Source: Oscillospiraceae bacterium (GTDB lineage: Bacteria; Bacillota; Clostridia; Oscillospirales; Ruminococcaceae). Taken from it: a stretch of DNA of 61,092 nucleotides. The stretch spans positions 1 through 61,092 of the forward strand of contig JAFWEV010000095.1 in assembly GCA_017512745.1 (NCBI GenBank). The letters are read 5' to 3'. Both the position numbers and the translations under genes were made by a program. Positions 26,796 to 35,744 of this stretch are shown one piece after another; the stretch's first letter is position 1, and each line of letters begins with the position of its first letter. The notes below the pieces were generated by a model. That model did not search any database, was not told where the DNA came from, and worked only from the letters and a program-made list of their open reading frames with translations.

Positions 26796-27601
26796 TCGGG
26801 TCAAAGAGAAAATCATCGGATATCATCATCGAAATATGCGCCTTTGCGCTGGCGGTCATCGTTGTTTTCCCTGTCATCTACTGTATATTTGCCGCATTCA
26901 AGACACACAGTGAATTCATGTCGCCTGCTCTGCTTCCGGAGAGTTTCGGAAATCTTAATAACTTCCGGAATGCTCTCTCACAGGCTCCGCTCATGAGATA
27001 TATGCTCAACTCCTTCATTGTCTCATTTGCGGGTTCCCTTGTAAGACTTGTGTTCTCGGTACTTGCAGCTTATGTCTTTGCATATTTTGATTTCAGGGGC
27101 AAGAATGTAGTATTCTTTCTTCTCCTCGGGACTATGATGATGCCGGGAGATATTCTTCTGTCTACAAACTACTCGACGGTATCCCACCTGGGACTTCTCA
27201 ACACATATACCGGTATATGCATCGTATCATTTGTCAGCGCCTCACAGGTGTTCATGCTGCGCCAGAAATTCATGACTGTTCCCAGATCATACATTGATTC
27301 GGCGAAACTTGACGGATGCAGTGATATCGGCATCGTAACAAAGATCCTGATCCCGATCTCGAGGTCAACTCTAATAACTCTGTTTACACAGAGTTTTCTC
27401 ACTCTCTGGAATTCTTATCTGTGGCCTCTGATCATAACAGCTTCCAAACCCGAGTACAGAACCATTATGGTCGGGATAACAAAACTCAATTCTTGGGAGG
27501 ATTCGAACTACGAACTTGTACTGGCGGGTGTTACAATCTCGCTTATTCCATCCCTCATACTGTTTGTGATAATGCATAACAGCTTTAAGAAAGCCCAGTA
27601 A
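26792..27601 (+). CDS. ABC sugar-type permease (MalG/UgpE-like)
   Basis: 269 residues, six hydrophobic segments, EAA loop DSAKLDGCSDIGIVTKILIP at about residue 170. It partners the upstream permease to form the membrane channel of a carbohydrate-type importer. The frame is open to 26723, but the ATG at 26792 sits in the ATGA overlap with the preceding stop codon and matches the family start. No ATP-binding subunit is encoded nearby, so it probably shares an MsmK/UgpC-like ATPase encoded elsewhere. Confidence 0.88.
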   Translation: MIGSKRKSSDIIIEICAFALAVIVVFPVIYCIFAAFKTHSEFMSPALLPESFGNLNNFRNALSQAPLMRYMLNSFIVSFAGSLVRLVFSVLAAYVFAYFDFRGKNVVFFLLLGTMMMPGDILLSTNYSTVSHLGLLNTYTGICIVSFVSASQVFMLRQKFMTVPRSYIDSAKLDGCSDIGIVTKILIPISRSTLITLFTQSFLTLWNSYLWPLIITASKPEYRTIMVGITKLNSWEDSNYELVLAGVTISLIPSLILFVIMHNSFKKAQ

Positions 27602-27658
27602 TTGGGCATACTTTCCAGTTTATAAGTGATAATTTAGTACACAATGTCAAATGTTTTC

Positions 27659-27693
27659 AACCGAAAGCTCCAAAGCCTTCGGTTGATGTCTTT
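27659..27693 (+). terminator. terminator/attenuator between permease and binding-protein genes
   Basis: Arms CAACCGAA (27659-27666) and TTCGGTTG (27678-27685) with an extra GC pair inside and TCTTTTT downstream. It separates the two permeases from the binding-protein gene, which needs more product. Confidence 0.75.
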
Positions 27694-27709
27694 TTGCGCA
27701 CTTTTTTGT

Positions 27710-27737
27710 TTTTCAGGATATCCGAATCATTTATCAT
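27710..27737 (+). promoter_or_regulatory. candidate promoter for the solute-binding protein gene
   Basis: TTTTCA (27710-27715), 16-nt spacer, TATCAT (27732-27737), just after the terminator-like hairpin and 32 nt before the ATG. Confidence 0.4.
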
Positions 27738-27768
27738 ACGCATGTAATACAAAAACGAGGTAAATGAA

Positions 27769-29136
27769 ATGAAGAAAACACTGACAGCAATTATTGCATT
27801 GCTCTTATCGGTCCTCATGCTCGCCTCCTGCGGGGCTGCATCGGGAAACACATCATCGGAGACTCAACCCTCAGAGCCTGAGCAGAGCACGGAACTCGGA
27901 AGCACGGATGTCACTATCACATTCTGGCACAGCGCATCAGATCAGGCAGGCGTCATAATGGATGAGATCGTAAAGAGCTTCAATGAGACGAACGGAAAGA
28001 ATATCACCGTCAATGCAGTCTATCAGGGACAGTACTCCGACGCAACCAGTCTTCTGCAGACGATGCTCTCCGCAAAGAACTACAGCGATCTGCCGGATAT
28101 CATGCAGACAGATGCAACAGGTAAAGTCCCTTACTACAACTCCGGACGTGCTCTCACGATAGACGATGCCCTCTCTAGAGGTCTGATCGATAGCGCTTAT
28201 GTGGGCAACTTTATCCCTGCCGCACTCTCCAACTGGAAGTTCTCGAATGTCCAGCTCGGTGTCCCGTTCGCGACATCAACCACTGTTACCTTCTATAACA
28301 AAACTCTCATAGATTCGATGGGATGGGATCATATCCCGGAGTCCCTCACGGATCTTACCGCGATCTATAATGCCGACCCGTCTATCGAAAAAGCTGCCCT
28401 GCAGGCTATCCCGAATACACCGTCTCTCGCCAACTGGCTCGGACAGGACGGAAGCTATCTTGTCGATCAGAACAACGGCACCGAGGGCAATGCCACAAAA
28501 CTCGAATGCATCGATAACGGGGCACTTGAAAAGTTCCTGACTGTTTGGAAAGAACTGTATGAATCGGGGGCTCTTCTCAATGAGGATACATCAAAAGATA
28601 CATTTATAGCGGGCAATATCCCCTTCCTCATTACGTCTTCTTCAAATACGGCGGCAATAGTTTCCGCTACTGAGGAATCCTTTGAGACCGGAGCCATGGG
28701 CATGCTCAAAGTAGACGATTCTTCGGCGGCCGGTGCGACCGTTTCAGGATCCTGCATCGTACTCTTTGATTCCGGGGATGACCTTAAGATCAAGGCTTCC
28801 GCAGAGTTCCTGAAATATCTCACATCTGATGATGTTCAGGCTAAGTTTGCCTCAGGCACGGGATATATCCCGGGCACATATTCATCAGTCGATTCCGCTG
28901 AATATCAGAAAGTCATAGAAGAGCATCCGCAGTATAAAGCCGCATACGAACAGCTGATGTCAACACCTGAGAACATGAAGAGCGTAACAGTAGGTCCTTC
29001 CGCCGATTTCTACTACGCAATAATCGATTCCGTTTCCGGGATGCTCTCAAATAACGCTTCGGTAGAAGACACGGTCGCCGGTATGAATGACCAGCTGACG
29101 CTTCTTCTGGAAGAATACGCGAGAAACAATTCCTGA
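27769..29136 (+). CDS. extracellular solute-binding lipoprotein (ABC importer)
   Basis: 455 residues. Signal peptide with lipobox LMLASC, so membrane-anchored outside. The mature part begins with a Ser/Thr/Glu-rich linker and shows the family 1 binding-protein opening VTITFWHSASDQAG and later GVPFATSTTVTFYNK. It delivers the substrate (likely an oligosaccharide or glycerol-phosphate-type compound; not decidable) to the two upstream permeases. GAGG precedes the ATG. It has its own probable promoter and ends in a bidirectional terminator. Confidence 0.9.
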   Translation: MKKTLTAIIALLLSVLMLASCGAASGNTSSETQPSEPEQSTELGSTDVTITFWHSASDQAGVIMDEIVKSFNETNGKNITVNAVYQGQYSDATSLLQTMLSAKNYSDLPDIMQTDATGKVPYYNSGRALTIDDALSRGLIDSAYVGNFIPAALSNWKFSNVQLGVPFATSTTVTFYNKTLIDSMGWDHIPESLTDLTAIYNADPSIEKAALQAIPNTPSLANWLGQDGSYLVDQNNGTEGNATKLECIDNGALEKFLTVWKELYESGALLNEDTSKDTFIAGNIPFLITSSSNTAAIVSATEESFETGAMGMLKVDDSSAAGATVSGSCIVLFDSGDDLKIKASAEFLKYLTSDDVQAKFASGTGYIPGTYSSVDSAEYQKVIEEHPQYKAAYEQLMSTPENMKSVTVGPSADFYYAIIDSVSGMLSNNASVEDTVAGMNDQLTLLLEEYARNNS

Positions 29137-29146
29137 CATACAGATA

Positions 29147-29184
29147 TAAAAAAATGGCCCGAATTATTTCGGGTCATTTTTTTA
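29147..29184. terminator. bidirectional terminator after the binding-protein gene
   Basis: 13-nt arms (29151-29163 and 29168-29180, one mismatch) flanked by A-run and T-run, so it can stop the converging AEC gene too. Confidence 0.88.
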
Positions 29185-29193
29185 TATCCATAC

Positions 29194-30138
29194 TCACAGC
29201 AGTCCGAATTTGCTCACTATGATTATCAGTATCATCATCGTAAATACAGACATCAGTGTTGAAAAGGCTACAAGCTGACCGGCAAGATCCGAATCTACTT
29301 TATCCTGATTTGCCTTTGCAACAGCAAACGTGACTACTGCCGGAGGACAGCCCAGAAGTGCAATGATAAATGCGGTGTCTATACCTCTGAATCCCAGAAG
29401 ACCGCAGCCGATGGCTACCATGATCAGCGGGAAAACTATCTGCTTCAGCACTATGAAAATTGAGAGCTTCGTGATGTATTTTCTTGCTTCTCTCAGCTTG
29501 AGCGACGCTCCGAGAGCTATGAATCCGATCGGGGTAGCGGCCTTTCCTATAGTACTGAAAGAACTCAGCAGCATATCAGGTATTCTGAGGCCGATGACCG
29601 AGAGAAGCAGTCCCAGTACGCTAGCCATCATGACCGGGCTTTTCAGAAGAGTCTTTACGATCTCCATGCCGCTTTTAGGCTTGCCTCCGTATCGGGAGAT
29701 CTGTACTTCAGAGATGGCGGAGACCATTATAACCGTTATGGCAATAAACAATACCATATTGCTGAGGTCGCCGTCGGGATACATCCTCTCTGTGACAGCC
29801 AGTCCGACAAGAGCTATATTTCCTCTGTAGATCGCGTGGTTCCATGCAAATTGCTGCTTGTTGCCCTCTTTGGGAGGAAACATAATCCTTCCGACGATAA
29901 CGCAGAAAATAACTCCCACAAGTCCGAATACTATCAGTTTCACGGCGACATTTTCCCTGACGTTGCTGGAATACGCACTGACCAGAAGCGATGCAGGAAG
30001 CAGCAGCATATTGTAGATCTTCGAAAGATCCACGCACATCTCATCAGTGATTATGTTTGCTTTCGACAGAACATAACCCGCCATCATCATGATAAATATC
30101 GGAACAACCGTATTCAGTGCCATTAAAAAGATTTCCAT
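29194..30138 (-). CDS. AEC-family transporter
   Basis: 314 residues with about ten transmembrane helices, divided by a short cytoplasmic loop (QISRYGGKPKSGMEI). Matches auxin efflux carrier/malate-permease-like proteins (AEC), which move small organic anions such as malate, malonate or citrate. GGGAG lies 6-7 nt before the ATG at 30138; a longer frame to 30156 lacks a site. Divergent from the glycine-riboswitch operon, with 390 nt between coding starts. Substrate unknown. Confidence 0.86.
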   Translation of the reverse strand: MEIFLMALNTVVPIFIMMMAGYVLSKANIITDEMCVDLSKIYNMLLLPASLLVSAYSSNVRENVAVKLIVFGLVGVIFCVIVGRIMFPPKEGNKQQFAWNHAIYRGNIALVGLAVTERMYPDGDLSNMVLFIAITVIMVSAISEVQISRYGGKPKSGMEIVKTLLKSPVMMASVLGLLLSVIGLRIPDMLLSSFSTIGKAATPIGFIALGASLKLREARKYITKLSIFIVLKQIVFPLIMVAIGCGLLGFRGIDTAFIIALLGCPPAVVTFAVAKANQDKVDSDLAGQLVAFSTLMSVFTMMILIIIVSKFGLL

Positions 30139-30344
30139 ACCGAACTCCCGCTGCATTGAATAAACCTGGTTAATTGTAGATTAACGCAACGTATTTTGCA
30201 AACACTTATCCCGATTCGCAACATTGCCAAGTTTTTTCCGTTCACTTTGTCGAAACGGCTTATTGATACCGATGTCTTATTAATGATAAACTTAAGATAC
30301 ATTAAAAATACGCGATTCATTCAAACTGAATATTGTTTCCGGGC

Positions 30345-30463
30345 GAAGGATCCAGGAGAGCCGGTATACGGCACCGAAGGGGAAAAAGCGTATAATCTCT
30401 CAGGTAAAAGGGACTGGATTTTGACGGAACTCTGAAACGGCTGCAATCGGTTCAGTAACAGAG
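30345..30463 (+). ncRNA. glycine riboswitch, single aptamer with ghost partner
   Basis: Conserved glycine-aptamer core: P1 TCCAG (30351-30355) with CTGGA (30414-30418), GAGAG with CTCTC (about 30396-30401) followed by CAGGTAAAAGGGACTGGA, and the internal ACCGAAGGGGAAA. After it comes GACGGAACTCTG and a stem CTCTG/CAGAG (30430-30434/30459-30463) without a second full core, as in singlet riboswitches with a ghost aptamer. It lies in front of gcvT and is followed by a terminator, so glycine should turn transcription on. The gene-free stretch 30139-30344 before it shows only a weak promoter-like TTGATA at 30263. Confidence 0.92.
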
Positions 30464-30499
30464 ACGCGAAAAGTGCACACAGCGCTTTGCGCGTTTTTT
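30464..30499 (+). terminator. riboswitch-controlled terminator before gcvT
   Basis: Arms of 13 nt (30464-30476 and 30482-30494, one mismatch, one G-U) followed by six T, adjoining the ghost stem. It is the expression platform. Confidence 0.85.
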
Positions 30500-30528
30500 A
30501 TATTTCATTTATAAGAAGGGATAGCAAT

Positions 30529-31614
30529 ATGGAAAAGAAGACGCCTCTATATGACACTCATGTCAAATACGGCGGAAAGATCGTCCCGTTCGGAGGATTT
30601 CTTCTCCCCGTACAGTACAGCAGTGTAATAGAAGAACACAAAGCAGTCAGAGAAAAAGCCGGATTATTCGACGTCTCACATATGGGCGAGATCACGCTCA
30701 AAGGGCCGGATTCTCTCAAATTCCTCAATCATCTCCTCACCAATGATTACACATCTCTCAAACCCGGCAGCGCACGCTACAGCCCCATGGCTAATGAGAA
30801 CGGCGGAACAGTCGATGATCTTATCGTCTACATGCGCGGAGAGAATGACTACTTCATAGTCGTCAATGCCGCAAACAAGGACAAGGACTATCAGTGGATG
30901 CTGGACCATGTCTCCGGCGACTGCGAGCTCAAGGACGTATCCGACAGTTACGCGCAGATAGCACTTCAGGGGCCTCTTGCGTACAGTATCATGCTGAAGC
31001 TCGTCCCCGAGGAATGTCTTCCCCAGAAGAATTACACAGCTATCTTTGACGTGGATATCAAAGGCATCTGTTCGATAATCTCAAGAACAGGATATACCGG
31101 TGAAGACGGATTTGAGATCTACTATCCCGCGGAAAAAGCAGCGGAACTCTGGGAACTTGTCATGGATGCCGGAAAAGAGTTCGGACTGATTCCGTGCGGG
31201 CTCGGCGCCAGAGATACACTGAGACTTGAAGCTGCTATGCCTCTCTATGGTCACGAACTGACAGATGAGCTCAGCCCTGTGGAAGCATGTCTTACAAGAT
31301 TTGTAAAGCTGGACAAAGACGAATTCATCGGCAAAGAAGCGATCATTGCAAGAGGTGAACCGAAGGAAATAAGAGTCGGCCTCCAGGTCACAGGCAGAGG
31401 CATTGTTAGAGAACATATGGATATTTATGCCGACGGCAGAAAAATCGGGCACACCACTTCAGGTACCATGTGTCCCTATGTCGGCAAAGCCGTTGCTATG
31501 GCAATGGTCGAAAAAGAATACTCTGAACTCGGAACAAAGGTTACCGTAGATGTCAGAGGCAGATCAGTTGAATGTGAAGTTGTAAAACTTCCTTTTTATA
31601 AAAGACAAAAATAA
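30529..31614 (+). CDS. gcvT: aminomethyltransferase (glycine cleavage T protein)
   Basis: 361 residues. Takes the aminomethyl group from lipoylated H protein and, with tetrahydrofolate, releases ammonia and 5,10-methylene-THF. Motifs: PLYDTHVKYGGKIVPFGGF, GLFDVSHMGEI, and NDDL-like VDDLIVY plus GEDGFEIY for folate binding. The frame is open to 30487, but AGAAGGG is 8 nt before the ATG at 30529 (MEKKTPLYD). First gene of the glycine cleavage operon, 30 nt after the riboswitch terminator. Confidence 0.96.
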   Translation: MEKKTPLYDTHVKYGGKIVPFGGFLLPVQYSSVIEEHKAVREKAGLFDVSHMGEITLKGPDSLKFLNHLLTNDYTSLKPGSARYSPMANENGGTVDDLIVYMRGENDYFIVVNAANKDKDYQWMLDHVSGDCELKDVSDSYAQIALQGPLAYSIMLKLVPEECLPQKNYTAIFDVDIKGICSIISRTGYTGEDGFEIYYPAEKAAELWELVMDAGKEFGLIPCGLGARDTLRLEAAMPLYGHELTDELSPVEACLTRFVKLDKDEFIGKEAIIARGEPKEIRVGLQVTGRGIVREHMDIYADGRKIGHTTSGTMCPYVGKAVAMAMVEKEYSELGTKVTVDVRGRSVECEVVKLPFYKRQK

Positions 31615-31632
31615 ATTTCGGAGGTAAAAATC

Positions 31633-32019
31633 ATGAATTTCCCTGCAGAACTTAAATATACAAAATCCCATGAATGGATTGCTTTCGACGGTGACACAGC
31701 ATGCATCGGCATCACCGATTATGCTCAGGAAGAACTCGGCGATCTCGTTTTTGCGAACCTTCCCCAGGCAGGCGATGAAGTATTCGCCGGCGAGGCATTT
31801 GCTGATGTTGAATCCGTAAAGGCCGTATCCGATATCTACAGCCCCGTTACAGGTACCGTTCTCGAAATAAATGAAGAACTGCTCGATCACCCCGAACTGA
31901 TCAACGAAGCACCCTATGATGCATGGTTCGTCAAAGTCGAGGGCGTCTCCGCACAGGAAGATCTCCTTGATGCGGATGAATATGCCGCGTTTGTTGAAGA
32001 GGAAAAGGCTAAGGAGTAA
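31633..32019 (+). CDS. gcvH: glycine cleavage system H protein
   Basis: 128 residues, usual length. Lipoyl carrier that shuttles the aminomethyl group between P, T and L proteins. Lipoylation Lys63 lies in [19 protein letters not shown] precedes the ATG; 18 nt after gcvT. Confidence 0.97.
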   Translation: MNFPAELKYTKSHEWIAFDGDTACIGITDYAQEELGDLVFANLPQAGDEVFAGEAFADVESVKAVSDIYSPVTGTVLEINEELLDHPELINEAPYDAWFVKVEGVSAQEDLLDADEYAAFVEEEKAKE

Positions 32020-32024
32020 TCGAT

Positions 32025-33338
32025 ATGAGTTCTTATATTCCGAACACTGCGGAAGAAAGAGAACTGATGCTTCGTGAAGCCGGATACAGTTCATTTGATG
32101 AACTGTATGCCGACATTCCTGATGATCTGAAGCTTAAAGGCGAACTGGCTCTGCCATCCGGCAAGAGCGAATTCGAGGTCAGGAAAGAGGTATCTTCGCT
32201 TGCCTCCCGCAACAAGCAGTTCGGCACAGTCCTGCGCGGTGCCGGATCTTACAACCACTACATCCCTTCCATTGTAAAAAGCGTTACGTCAAAGGAAGAA
32301 TTCGTAACGGCATATACACCGTATCAGCCCGAGATAAGCCAGGGCGTTCTTCAGTCCATATTCGAATATCAGACGATGATCTGCGATATCACCGGGCTCG
32401 ATGTCGCAAACGCATCCGTATATGACGGAGCAACAGCCGCAGCAGAAGCCGCAGCCATGTGCATTGACAGGAAGAGATCCAGGATCCTCATATCCGCAGC
32501 TGTCAATCCGTTTGTTCTTTCGACTGTCCGGACATACTCTTTCGGAAGCGGAAACAAACTCGAGATCATCCCGGAGAAGGACGGTCTCACGGATATTGAA
32601 AAGCTGAAAGAGATGATCGGCGACGATGCCGCATGCGTCATCATCCAGCAGCCGAACTATTACGGACTCATCGAGGACGCCAGAGCCATCAACGCACTCG
32701 CGCATGAAGCAGGTGCAAAAGCCGTAATGAGCTGCTATCCCTTCGCTCTCGCTCTTCTCGAGACTCCCGCAGAAGCCGGCGCCGATATTGCGGTCGGCGA
32801 AGGTCAGCCTCTCGGACTCCCGATGTCCTTCGGCGGGCCTTATCTCGGATTTATGGCGGCCACGAAAGACATGATGAGAAAACTGCCCGGAAGGATCGTA
32901 GGCGAAACTCATGATGCCGACGGCAACCGCGCATTCGTTCTCACCCTTCAGGCCAGGGAACAGCATATAAGAAGAGAAAAAGCCAGCTCAAACATCTGCT
33001 CAAATGAAGCTCTCTGCGCAATGACGGCAGCCGTATATATGAGCGCTGTCGGTCCCGACGGCATGGTCGAAGTTGCCGAACAGTGTGTTTCCAAGGCTCA
33101 CTATTTCGCGGAAAAGCTGAAAGAATCAGGTCTTGAACTCAAATACAAAGGCGAATTCTTCAACGAATTTGTGACCAAAGGCGGAGACGCCGATGCCATT
33201 CAGGCAAAGCTTGCCGATGCCGGCATCCTCTCCGGCCTCGTGATGGGATCAGATGAGATCCTCTGGTGCTGCACTGAACTCTGCACCAGAAAGGAACTCG
33301 ACAAAGCCGCATCTCTCGTAAAGGAGGTACTCTCATGA
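32025..33338 (+). CDS. gcvPA: glycine dehydrogenase (decarboxylating) subunit 1
   Basis: 437 residues. N-terminal half-type subunit of the split P protein found in Firmicutes and thermophiles; it pairs with GcvPB to form the PLP-dependent decarboxylase. Characteristic: SYIPNTAEEREMML-like opening, GAGSYNHYIPSIV, FEYQTMICDITGLDVANASVYDG and SFGGPYLGFMA. It starts 5 nt after gcvH and overlaps gcvPB by 4 nt, which supports stoichiometric translation. Confidence 0.96.
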   Translation: MSSYIPNTAEERELMLREAGYSSFDELYADIPDDLKLKGELALPSGKSEFEVRKEVSSLASRNKQFGTVLRGAGSYNHYIPSIVKSVTSKEEFVTAYTPYQPEISQGVLQSIFEYQTMICDITGLDVANASVYDGATAAAEAAAMCIDRKRSRILISAAVNPFVLSTVRTYSFGSGNKLEIIPEKDGLTDIEKLKEMIGDDAACVIIQQPNYYGLIEDARAINALAHEAGAKAVMSCYPFALALLETPAEAGADIAVGEGQPLGLPMSFGGPYLGFMAATKDMMRKLPGRIVGETHDADGNRAFVLTLQAREQHIRREKASSNICSNEALCAMTAAVYMSAVGPDGMVEVAEQCVSKAHYFAEKLKESGLELKYKGEFFNEFVTKGGDADAIQAKLADAGILSGLVMGSDEILWCCTELCTRKELDKAASLVKEVLS

Positions 33339-34768
33339 AACTGATATTTGAAGAGTCCAGACCCGGAAGAAAACTCGGTCTCCTCCCCGAATGCGATGTC
33401 GAGAAGTATGAGATCAAAGCTCCGAAGCGCGCTCTGAAACTTCATCTGCCCGAAATGTCCGAGACCGGTATCAGCCGTCACTACACACAGCTTGCCAAAC
33501 AGACCAGAGGTGTGAACGACGGATTCTATCCCCTCGGTTCCTGCACGATGAAATACAATCCGAAGATCAATGAGGATATGGCTTCCCTGCCCGGATTCAC
33601 AGGTCTTCATCCGTTGCAGCCCGCCGATACGGCAAAAGGCGCACTTTCACTTATGCTTGGACTCAAGGAGTCGCTCTGTGAGATAACAGGCATGGACGAC
33701 ATGACGCTTCAGCCGGCCGCAGGCGCACACGGCGAGTTTACCGGACTGCTTCTCATCAAGGCATACCATACCGATCGTAAAGATCTGGCCAGGACAAAGA
33801 TCATCGTCCCGGATTCAGCTCACGGAACAAACCCCGCTTCCGCCCATATGGCTGGATTTGAGATCGTCAACATCAAATCCAACGAGGAAGGGTGTATCGA
33901 TCTCGATACACTGAGATCCGTATGCGGACCGGATACGGCAGGCCTCATGCTCACGAATCCGAACACCGTCGGTATATTTGATCCGAATATCAAGGAGATC
34001 ACGGATATCGTCCACGCTGCCGGCGGACTCTGCTATTACGACGGAGCAAACCTCAACGCAATCACCGGAATCGCACGCCCCGGAGATATGGGCTTCGATG
34101 TCATCCATCTGAATCTTCACAAGACGTTCTCAACGCCTCATGGCGGCGGAGGTCCCGGAGCCGGTCCTGTAGGATGCAAGAGTTTCCTCAAGAAGTTCCT
34201 TCCGTGGCCGGTCGTCGAGAGACAGGATTCCGAAGCATTCCTCTCCATGCCTGAAAAGTCCATCGGAACGGTCAGGTCTTTCTTCGGGAACTTCCTCGTT
34301 ATGGTCAAGGCATATACATATATCCTTTCTCTCGGCAAGGAAGGCATACCGGAGGCTTCCACGAACGCCGTTCTCAACGCAAATTATATGCGCGTGAAAC
34401 TCAAAGACAAATACAAGATGGCCTTTGACCACACATGCATGCATGAATTCGTAATGACTCTCGAGCACGAGAAGCACTCTCTCGGCATCACGGCAATGGA
34501 TATTGCAAAAGGTCTTATCGACTTCGGCATCCATCCTCCTACGATGTACTTCCCGCTGATCGTACACGAAGCCCTTATGATCGAACCGACAGAAACAGAG
34601 TCCAAGGAGACGCTCGACGACTGTATCGATGCCTTCCTCAAACTCTATGAAACAGCTCTTGAGAACGGAGAGAAACTGCACGGCGCGCCGTACACCTCTC
34701 CTATCGGCAGACCTGATGAAGTTCTGGCCGCAAGAAGCCTCAAACTCAAATATGAATTTGAAGCCTGA
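33335..34768 (+). CDS. gcvPB: glycine dehydrogenase (decarboxylating) subunit 2
   Basis: 477 residues. PLP-bearing half of the split P protein. The PLP Lys263 is in HLNLHKTFSTPHGGGGPG; DSAHGTNPASA and LMLTNPNTVGIF are further family marks. It overlaps gcvPA by 4 nt and the following lipoate ligase gene by 17 nt. Confidence 0.96.
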   Translation: MKLIFEESRPGRKLGLLPECDVEKYEIKAPKRALKLHLPEMSETGISRHYTQLAKQTRGVNDGFYPLGSCTMKYNPKINEDMASLPGFTGLHPLQPADTAKGALSLMLGLKESLCEITGMDDMTLQPAAGAHGEFTGLLLIKAYHTDRKDLARTKIIVPDSAHGTNPASAHMAGFEIVNIKSNEEGCIDLDTLRSVCGPDTAGLMLTNPNTVGIFDPNIKEITDIVHAAGGLCYYDGANLNAITGIARPGDMGFDVIHLNLHKTFSTPHGGGGPGAGPVGCKSFLKKFLPWPVVERQDSEAFLSMPEKSIGTVRSFFGNFLVMVKAYTYILSLGKEGIPEASTNAVLNANYMRVKLKDKYKMAFDHTCMHEFVMTLEHEKHSLGITAMDIAKGLIDFGIHPPTMYFPLIVHEALMIEPTETESKETLDDCIDAFLKLYETALENGEKLHGAPYTSPIGRPDEVLAARSLKLKYEFEA

Positions 34769-35726
34769 TACGATCTATTTTTCAAGAAGCACAAGTCACG
34801 ACCCATACATAAATCTGGCCAGGGAGCATGTTCTCACCGAGAACGTGCTCCCCGGTTCACCTATCCTGTACCTGTGGAGCAATAGTCCGACCGTCGTGAT
34901 CGGCAAAAATCAGGACTGCTACGCGGAGTGCAGAGTCGAGGAGATCCTTCGCGACGGAGTCAATCTTGTCAGGCGTTTTTCAGGCGGCGGTGCCGTATGG
35001 CATGACCTCGGAAACCTCTGCTTCTCATTCTGCTGCACCAGGGACGATTATGATGTGCAGAAACAGACCGACGTGATACTCGATGCCATGAGATCCCTCG
35101 GATTCAATGCTGAGAAGACCGGCAGGAACGATATAGAGATAGACGGAAGAAAATTCTCCGGCAACGCGTATTATGAGGTCGGGGGCAACAAGTGCCACCA
35201 CGGCACAGTCATGATATCCTGCGACATGTCAAAGCTCGGGGATTATCTCACGGTATCAGAGACAAAACTTAAAAAGCATGCAGTAAGATCGGTAAGATCC
35301 AGGGTCGTCAATCTCTCGGATCTCGATCCTTCAGTGAACGAGGAAAGAGTGGCCGATGCGCTGAGGACCTCTTTCGAGAAGATTTACGGAGGCCCCTCGG
35401 AATATCTCCCCGCCGAAGCGGCGGATAGGGATGCGCCGGAGCTTGCCGCAGAACTCAGAAACAGGAACTGGATAATCAACAAACTGCTCAAGGACGCTGT
35501 CACTTACAGCGGCACATTTGACTGGGGTTCGGTCACCATCAGCCTGACCGTATCGGAGAATACGATCACCGACTGTTCTGTCACTACAGATCACATGGAT
35601 TCGGAAATCCCCCGTCTCATGGCGGATAATATAATCGGAAAACCTTTTTCCAATAAACTTATAACAGATGCTGCTCTCACTGCCGGCGGCATCGGATTCT
35701 CAGAGGATATTTCAACAATTCTGTAA
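34752..35726 (+). CDS. lplA: lipoate--protein ligase
   Basis: 324 residues. Attaches lipoate (via lipoyl-AMP) to the H protein. Seen: RRFSGGGAVWHDLGNLCFSF (lipoate pocket), GRNDIEIDGRKFSGNA (catalytic Lys in RKFSGNA) and HHGTVMISCDMSKL, plus a C-terminal accessory domain of about 80 residues. The longer frame to 34629 lies inside gcvPB; the ATG at 34752 gives a normal start (MNLKPDTIYFSR). No good ribosome site is visible, so translation is probably coupled to gcvPB through the 17-nt overlap. Confidence 0.92.
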   Translation: MNLKPDTIYFSRSTSHDPYINLAREHVLTENVLPGSPILYLWSNSPTVVIGKNQDCYAECRVEEILRDGVNLVRRFSGGGAVWHDLGNLCFSFCCTRDDYDVQKQTDVILDAMRSLGFNAEKTGRNDIEIDGRKFSGNAYYEVGGNKCHHGTVMISCDMSKLGDYLTVSETKLKKHAVRSVRSRVVNLSDLDPSVNEERVADALRTSFEKIYGGPSEYLPAEAADRDAPELAAELRNRNWIINKLLKDAVTYSGTFDWGSVTISLTVSENTITDCSVTTDHMDSEIPRLMADNIIGKPFSNKLITDAALTAGGIGFSEDISTIL

Positions 35727-35744
35727 AAAATGCGGAGGATGAAT

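Noticed and set aside
30425..30463. Second full glycine aptamer
   Set aside because: The conserved core (GAAGG and CTCTCAGG-type parts) is missing; only a ghost stem remains.
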